Of a DNA stretch of 64,000 nucleotides, positions 48,871 through 57,800 are shown one piece after another. Position numbers and translations under genes: made by a program. The DNA comes from Pseudomonas chlororaphis subsp. aurantiaca (lineage in GTDB: Bacteria; Pseudomonadota; Gammaproteobacteria; Pseudomonadales; Pseudomonadaceae). The stretch covers positions 4,588,001-4,652,000 of the forward strand of contig NZ_CP059162.1 of the NCBI RefSeq assembly GCF_013466605.1. Direction: 5' to 3'. Below the pieces are notes generated by a model that saw only the letters and a program-made list of their open reading frames with translations, was not told where the DNA came from and searched no databases. The number at the start of each line of letters is the position of its first letter. Position 1 is the first letter of the stretch.

Positions 48871-51800
48871 GAACCTCGCTGGCCACGTTGCCCAGCGCGT
48901 TGACGAAATCCCCCAGCAGCGGTTGCTCGAACAGGGTCTTCAGCGCGACCTCGATGCCCAGCGCCTGGCGCACCCGCGAAACCACCCGCGTGGCCAGCAG
49001 GGAGTGACCGCCCAGCTCGAAGAAGTGGTCTTCCAGGCCGACCTGCCGGGCGCCCAAGACATCGGCCCAGATCGCCGCGACCTGTTGTTCTTTTTCGCTG
49101 ACCGCCGGCACATGGCGTTTCTGCAACAGGCTGGCGTCCGGTTTTGGCAGGGCCTTGCGGTCCAGCTTGCCGTTCGGCGTCAGCGGCATGCGCTCGAGGA
49201 ACAGCAGGTAGGCCGGCACCATGTAGTCCGGCAACGATTCGCGCAGGGCTGCCTTGAACCGCTCGCGCAGCACCGCCTGATCCGCCTCGGTGGTCGCGTC
49301 GTGGGTCACCAGGTAGGCGACCAGTCGATCGTTCTCGGCCAGCACCGCCGCTTCGCGGACCTCGGCCTGGTCACGCAGGCAGCTTTCGATTTCACCCAGC
49401 TCGATGCGGAAACCACGCACCTTCACCTGATGGTCGACCCGGCCGATGTACTCGACCACGCCATCAGCGCGATAACGCGCCAGATCGCCGGTGCGGTACA
49501 GCCGCTCGCCCGAACCGGCAAACGGATCGGGCACGAAGCGCTCGGCGGTCAGCGCCGCCCGGCCGTGGTAACCACGGGCCAGGCCGACGCCGCCGATCAG
49601 CAGCTCGCCGGCCGCCCCCACCGGGCACGGCGCCAGGTCGGCGCTGAGGATGAATAGCGAGGTATTGGCAATCGGCCGGCCGACAAAGGGCTGGGCGTCG
49701 CACAGACGATAGGCCGCCGACCAGATGGTGGTTTCGGTCGGGCCGTAGAGGTTCCACACCGTGCCTTGCAGGTCGAGCATGCGCTGGGCCAGGTCGTTCG
49801 CCAGCGCCTCGCCGCCGCACAGGCACTTGATGCCGCGCAGCAGGGAACGCCGTTCGCTGTCGAGCAGCATGCGCCAGGTCGAGGGCGTGGCCTGCACCAC
49901 GCTGGCCGCCTGGGCCTGCAGCAGGTCGAGGATCGCTTGCGGGTCCAGCGAAAGCTCCTTGTCGCCCAGCACCACGGTCGCGCCCACGCTCAGCGGTACA
50001 TAGAGTTCCAGGGCGAAGATGTCGAAGGAGAAGGTGGTCAGCGACAGCATCCGCTCGTCACGGCCGATCTCCAGGATAGCGGCCATGCCGCTGGTGAAGC
50101 TGCTCAGCGCCTGATGACGGATCATCACGCCCTTGGGCCTGCCGGTGGAGCCCGAGGTGTAGATCACATACGCCAGATGCTCCGGCGACAGCACCAGGTT
50201 CGGGTTCTCGTCGCTGCACCCGGCTTCGGCAACCGGCCCGTCCACCAGCAGCACCCGCGGGCCGCTCGGCAGTTGCAGGCGCTCGCGCAGACGCTCCTGG
50301 GTCAGCAGCACCTGGGCGCGGCTGTCTTCGAGCATGAAGGCCAGGCGCTCGGCCGGGTATTGCGGATCGAGCGGCACATAGGCGCCGCCGGCCTTGAGGG
50401 TGGCCAGCAGGCCGACCACCATCTCCACCGAACGCTCCAGCGCCACCGCCACCCGCACGTCCGGACCGACCCCGGCGTCCATCAGGCGATGGGCCAGGCG
50501 GTTGGCGCGGCGGTTCAGTTCGGCATAGCTCAGCGACTCGCCGTTGCAGTGCAGGGCAATGGCCTGCGGTTGCGCCAGCACCTGGGCTTCGAACAACTGA
50601 TGCACGCCCCGGTCCTGTGGATAAGCGGTCGCCGTGGCGTTCCACTGATGCACGATCTGCTGCCACTGCGCTTCGCTGAGCAACGGCAGGTCGTCCAGGC
50701 GCGCGCTGGCTTGAGTCGCCACGGCCCGCAGCAGGTTCTGCCAGTGCTGCATCAGGCGTTCCACGGTGGCCGCTTCGAACAGGTCGGTGGCGTAGGTCAA
50801 GGAGGCCCAGAGACCTTCGGCAGTCTCCTGGGTATCCAGGTTGAGGTCGAACTGCGCGGTGTGGCTGTTCCACTGCAAGCCTTCCATCAGCAGGCCGGGC
50901 AGTTGCCGGGCGTTACGCGCGTCGCTCTGATGGTTGAACATCACCTGGAACAGCGGGTTGTGGCTCAGGCTGCGCTCGGGTTGCAGCGCCTCCACCAGTT
51001 GCTCGAACGGCAGGTCCTGATGGCTCTGCGCTTGCAGCGCGCGCTGCCTGACCTGCTGCAACAGCCCGACAAAGGTCATCTGAGCGTCGATATCGGCCTT
51101 GAGCACCTGGGTGTTGACGAAGAAGCCGAGCAGATGTTCGGTTTCCACCCGGTTGCGGTTGGCGATCGGCACGCCGATGCGGATATCCGCCTGGCCGCTG
51201 TAGCGGTACAGCAGGGTCTGGAACGCGGCCAGCAACAGCATGAACATCGTCACGCCTTCGCGCTGGGCCAGGGCCTTGAGCTGCTGCACCAGTTCCGGCT
51301 CCAGCGCCAGATCCAGGCGCGCGCCACGATGGCTCTGCACCGCCGGGCGTGGACGGTCCAGGGGCAATTCCAGCACCGGCTGTTCGCCCCCCAGCAGGGC
51401 CTGCCAGTAATCCAGCTGGCGTGCCTTCTCCCCTGCTTCCATCCAGTTGCGCTGCCACTGTGCGTAGTCGGCGTACTGGATCGGCAGCGCCGGCAATTGC
51501 AGGTCCTGGCCCTCACGGTAAGCGGCGTACAGCTGCACCAGCTCATCGATCATGATCTGCATAGACCAGCCGTCGGAGACGATATGGTGCTGGACCAGCA
51601 CCAGCACATGCTCCTCCGCACCCAAGCGCAGCAGGCTGACCCGCAACAGCGGGCCCTGTTCCAGGTCGAACGGCCGGGCGATTTCCTCGTCCACCAGGCT
51701 TTCCAGCCGGGCTTCGTCGGCATCGGTCAAACGGATCGCGATGGCCCCTTCGGCGTCGATCACCTGCACGGTGCGTTCGCCGTCCTGCAACAGGCGGGTA

Positions 51801-54800
51801 CGCAGACTTTCGTGACGCGCCAGCAGGCTGTCGAAACAGCGCTGCAAGGCGTCCAGGTCCAACCGGCCCTTCAGGCGCAGGGCGCTGGGCACATGGTAGG
51901 CGGCGCTGTCGGGCTCCAGCTGCCAGAGGAACCACTGGCGTTCCTGGGCATAGGACAACGCCAGCGGCTGGCCACGTTCCAGGACCTGCATCGGCGGCGT
52001 GCCGGCCCCTTGCACCTCGGCGCAGGCGGCGGCGAAAGCGCCCAGGGTCGGCTGCTCGAACAAGGTACGCAGCGGCACTTCCAGGTGCAGCTCATGACGG
52101 ACCCGGGAGATGACCTGGGTGGCCATCAGCGAGTGTCCGCCGCGCTCGAAGAAGTGCTCGCCCAGGCCGACAGGCGCGCTTTGCAAGACGTCTTCCCAGA
52201 TCGCCGCGAGCTGGCGCTGCAAACTGGTTTGCGGCGCTTGATAAGCCTCGCCGCCCTGAGCCGGGTCGGGTTTGGGCAGGGCCTTGCGGTCCAGCTTGCC
52301 GTTGTGGTTCAGCGGCAGGCGGTCGAGCAACAGCAAGTGGCTCGGCAGCATGTAGTCCGGCAACGAACGGGCCAGCGCCTGCAACAGTTGCGCGCGATAA
52401 GCGTCCTGCGATGGCAGGGTCGCCAGGGCCGGATCGCTGGCCACCACATACGCCACCAGTTGCGCACCCGCCGGACTGTCCTGGGCGATCACCGCCGCCT
52501 CGCGCACCTGTTCCAGGGCTTGCAGGCAGGCTTCGATCTCGCCCATTTCGATGCGGAAACCGCGAATCTTCACCTGATGGTCGATACGGCCGACGTACTC
52601 CAGGTCCGCGCCGTTGTAACGGGCCAGGTCGCCGCTGCGGTACAGCCGCGCCCCCGGTTCGGCGGCGAAGGGGTCGGGCAGGAAACGCTCGGCGGTCAAG
52701 CCGGGGCGATCGAAATAACGCTGCGCCAGGCCAAACGACGCGCCAATGCACAGCTCACCGACACCACCGGCCGGCAACAGCTGGCCGGCGCTGTCGAGCA
52801 CATAGAGCGCGCGTCCGCCAATGGCCTGGCCGATCGGCACGCCAAAGGCATCGCTGGCGTCTTCCAGGCGGCACTCATGCACGCTGGAGACCACCGTGGC
52901 CTCGGTCGGGCCGTAGGTATTGAGCAGGCGCACATGCCCCAGGCCAGCCTCGTGCCACAGGCGCAGGCCCTCGACGGACATGGCTTCGCCGCCCACATGC
53001 ACCTGGCGCAGGCGGCCCAGGGAACGCTTGGCGTCGATCGCGCACTCGCGGGCCAGCAGGTACCAGTAAGCCGCCGGCAAATCGGCCAGGGTCACGCCAT
53101 GGCGGACCATCTCGTCCGCCAGTTGCCCGACATCCCAAGGCTCGTCGCCACGCATGACCAGGGCCGCGCCGACGCAGAGCGGCGGATAGCACTGCTCGAC
53201 AAAACCGTCGAAGCTCACGGTGGCGAACTGCAGCACCCGGTCCTCGGCCGTCAGCCGCGAATACTCGGCGGCGGTCTGGCAGAACTCGCGCAGCGCGCCG
53301 TGATCGATGGCCACGCCCTTGGGCAGGCCGGTGGAACCTGAGGTGTAGATCACATACGCCAGGTCGCTGGCGGCGGCGCGGTTCTGCGGATCGCTGTCGG
53401 CATACGCCGCCAGCTCAGTGTGCAGATCGTCCAGGCACAACGCTCCCAAGCCCAGTCGCGGCAGCGATGCCGGCAATACCAGATCTTCCAGCAGCCCGGC
53501 TGCGCACAGCAGCAGGTCCAGGCGGCTGTCCTCGATCATGTAGGCCAGGCGTTCGGCCGGGTATTTCGAGTCGAGCGGCACATAGGCCGCGCCGCTTTTG
53601 AGCACCGCCAGCAGGCTGACGATCAATTGCGGGCCTCGGCCCATGGCCAGGCCGACCCGCTGGCCGGGCGCCACGCCCTGCTCCAGCAGGCGGTGCGCCA
53701 GGCGGTTGACCAGGGCATTCAACTGGCCATAGCTCAGCCGCTGGTCGCCGGCTTGCAGCGCCAGCGCGTCCGGGGTGGCGGCGGCCTGCGCGGCAAAACG
53801 CTGGTGCACCAGCTGTTCGCTGTGCAGGTGCAGCACCTGGGGCTGGCTCACGGCGAGGACCGCGGCCTGCCCGGCGCCATCCAGCAGGCGCAGTTCGCCC
53901 AGCGGCGCCTGCGGCAGGGCAACCATCTGCGCCAGCAGGTGCTGGAGGTCGGCGCTCAATTGCGCAACCTGGGCGGCGCTGAAGCGCGCCAGGTCATAGC
54001 TGAACTCCAGGCTCAGCCCGGCGCCGAGCTCGATGCCCAGGGTCAGCGGATAGTGGGTGCGCTCGTGGTTGTGCAACTCACCGAACGCCAGTCCGGCCGG
54101 CGCGCCGCCCTTGAGGGCCTCGGCCACCGGGAAGTTCTCGAATACCAGCAGGCTGTCGAACAGCGCCGTCCCCTGCTGCCCCGCCCAGCCCTGGATGTCG
54201 TAGAGCGGTATATGTTCGTACTCGCGCATGCTCAGGTTGAGGTTCTGCAGCGCGGCCAGCCACTGGTTCAGCGGCTGGTCCGGCGCCGCCGCGCAGACCA
54301 GCGGCAGAGTGTTGATGAACAGCCCCAGTTGCTGCTCGATACCCGGCAAGGCCGCCGAACGCCCGGCCACCGTGGCGCCGAAGACCACGCAATCCTGCCC
54401 GGTATAGCGTTGCAGCAGCAGGCCCCAGGCCGCTTGCACCAGGGTGTTGAGGGTGACCTTGTGCTGCCGGGCGAAGTCCGCCAGCCGCTGGGTCGCGGCT
54501 GCGTCCAGCGCCACCCGATACTCGGCGCTGCCGCTGCCGTCGACCGGCGGACGCAAGGCCTCGGCCAGCAATGTCGGGGTTTGCAGCGGGGCCAGCGCGG
54601 CCTTCCAGAACCGTTCGCCGGCAGCGCTCGACTGCTGCTGCAACCAGCCCAGGTAGTCACTGTACTGACTCAAGGGCTGGCCCAGCGGCTGGCCCGGGGC
54701 CTGTCCGGCATAGTCCTGGATCACTTCGGCGAGCAGCTGCGCGTTGCTCCAGCCGTCCATCAGGATGTGGTGGCTGGTGTAGATCAGGTGCCAGGCATCG

Positions 54801-57800
54801 TCGCCGCGGCGGACCAGTTGCAGGCGCAGCAGCGGCGCGCCGCTCAGTTCGAAACCACGCTTGCGCTCGGCGCTCGCCAGGGCCTCGAGGTCCGCGGCGG
54901 CCTCCTCGATGACCTGCCATTGCAGCTCGACCTGACGGTGCACCACCTGGTGCGCGACCTCCAGCCCCAGCCAGTGGAAGCTGCTGCGCAGGATCGCGTG
55001 GCGGTTCAGCGCGGCTTGCCAGGCGCGAGCGAAGGCCTGGAGATCCAGGCCGCGGATATCCAGGCGCAGCTGATTGATATAGGCCTCGGCCTGGGGCTCG
55101 TACAGGGTGTGGAACAGCATGCCCTGCTGCATCGGCGACAGCGGATAGAGGTCTTCGATGGCGCTGCTGTCCGGCGCCAGCACATCCAGCTGAGCCTGGC
55201 CGATGGTCGCCAGCGGGAAGTCCGACGGCGTGGCCTGGCCGGCCGGGACCGCGCAGCAATGGGCGATCAGCGCCTTGAGTTCCAAGACATAGGCGTCGGC
55301 CAGGCGCTGCACGGTGGCGTCCTCGAACATCTCGCGGCTGAAGCCCCATTGCAGCGCCAGCTCGCCACCGTAGACCTGCCCTTCCAGGGTCAGCCAGTTG
55401 GCCAGCGGCGCATCCGGGTCCTGGGCGCGGCCGCTGCTTTCCACGGCGGGGACCAGCAGCGCCGTGTCGTCGAACTGACGGTCGAACTGCCCCAGGTAGT
55501 TGAAGGTGATGCGCGGCGCCGGCAGGGCCCGCAGCAGCTCGCGACTGCCCGGCTCGCCCAGGTAGCGCAGCAGGCCGTAGCCCAGGCCTTTGCCCGGCAC
55601 GGCGCGCAGTTGTTCCTTGATCGCCTTGATCGCGCTCGCCAGTTCGTCCTGGGGCTGCAGGCGGACCGGGAACAGGCTGGTGAACCAGCCGACGGTGCGG
55701 CTCAGGTCGAGGTCGGCGGACAGTTCTTCGCGACCGTGGCCTTCGAGTTGGATCAGCGCCGCGTCCTGCCCGCTCCAGCGGCAGAGCACACGGGCCAGCG
55801 CGGTCAGCAGCAGGTCGTTGACCTGGGTGCGATAGGCCGCCGGCGCGCTTTGCAGCAGTTGCCGGGTCAGCTCGCTGTCCAGCCGCGATTCGATCTTGCG
55901 CTCCAGGCGATTGTGCAGGCCGCCTTGCGGGTTATCGCACGGCAGGTCGAGCCCGGCCTGTTGCTGCGCCTGCCAGTAAGGCAGTTGAGCCTCCAGTTGT
56001 CGGGCATGGCTTTGCAGCTGCTCGGCCCAGGCCTGGTAGGCGCTGGTCTTGGCCGGCAAGGCCACTGCGCTACCCGCCGCCAGCTGGCCGTAGGCGCGCT
56101 GCAGGTCCTCGAGCACGATGCGCCAGGACACACCGTCCACCACCAGGTGGTGGATGACCAGCAACAGGCGCTGGCTGCCATCGGCCAGATCCACCAGCGC
56201 GGCCCGCAACAGCGGCCCCTGCTGCAGGTTCAGGCTGCGCTGGGCCTCGTCGCAGAGCACAGCCAGGGCTTCGGTGTTTTCAGCCTGGCACTGCCACAGG
56301 CCGCTCTCCCCGAGCGGTGCGGCGTGGCTTTGCTGCCAGCCGTCGGCGCCCTGGACAAAACGCAGGCGCAGGGCATCGTGATGATTGAGCACTGCCGTCA
56401 GCGCGCCTTCCAGCCACCGCGCTTGCAGCTTCTGGCGCGGGGTCAGGAGCAGCGACTGGTTCCAGTGGCCAGGTTGGGCAATCGCCTGCTCGAAGAAATA
56501 CTCCTGGGCCGGGGTCAGGATCGCCTCGCCGCTGACCGGGCCCTGGTCGATCACGCTCGGGCTCTCGAACACCGCCGCCAGCGCCAGGCTGCGCACCGTC
56601 TGGTACTGGAACAGGTCCCGCGGGCTGAGGCGGATGCCGGCCTGGCGGGCGCGGCTGACCACCTGGATCGAGATGATCGAATCGCCGCCCAGTTCGAAGA
56701 AGTTGTCTTCCAGGCCGACCTGCTCCAGGCCCAGGACGTCGCACCAGATCGCCGCCAGGGCTTTCTGCGTGGCGTCCTCGGGAGCGATGAAGGCGTGCTG
56801 CGCTGTGGCTTCGGGCAGCGGCAACGCCTTGCGATCGAGCTTGCCGTTGGTGGTGACCGGCAGTTTCGCCAAGGGCATCAGGTAAACCGGCACCATGTAT
56901 TCCGGCAGGCTGCCCAGCAGCCACGCCTTGAGCTCTTGCTGCCAGGTGGCGGCCGGCTCGGCGTCCTCCAACACCAGATAACCCACCAGTTGCTTGCCGC
57001 CCTGCACCAGCACCGCGGCTTCGCGCACCAGCGGGTGCTGCATCAGGCGGGTCTCGATTTCGCCCAGCTCGATGCGCAGCCCGCGCAACTTGACCTGGTG
57101 ATCGAGGCGGCCGAGGTATTCGATGACCCCGTCGGCGCGCTGGCGCACCCGGTCGCCAGTGCGATACAGGCGCGTGCCAGCCTCGAACGGGCTGGTGACG
57201 AAACGCTCGGCCGTCAGCCCCGGACGGCGATGGTAACTGCGGGCCAGGCCGGCGCCGCCCAGGTACAGCTCGCCGGCGACACCGGCTGGCACCGGCGACA
57301 GCTCGGCGTCCAGCACATAGGTGCGCAGGTTGGCGATCGGACGGCCGATCGGCACGCCAAGGGCGCCCTCGTCGACACAGGTCCAGTGGGTCACGTCGAT
57401 GGCCGCTTCCGTCGGCCCATAGAGGTTGTACAGCGCGGCGTCCGGCAGCTTGGCGAACACCTGCTGCTGGGCGTCCAGGGGCAAGGCTTCGCCGCTGCAG
57501 ACAATGCGCTTGAGGCTGGCGCAGGCCCGTACGCCCGGCTCGTGGATGAACGCCTGGAGCATCGACGGCACAAAATGCAGGGTGCTGATGCCGTGCTTGA
57601 CGATGGTCTCGATCAACAGCGCCGGCTCGCGATGGGCGCCCGGCGCAGCCACCACCAGGCGCGCGCCGGTCAGCAGCGGCCAGAAGAATTCCCAGACCGA
57701 CACGTCGAAGCTGAACGGGGTCTTTTGCAGCACCGCGTCGCTGCCGTTGAGCCCATAGGCGTCCTGCATCCAGCACAGGCGGTTGACCAGCGCGGCATGG

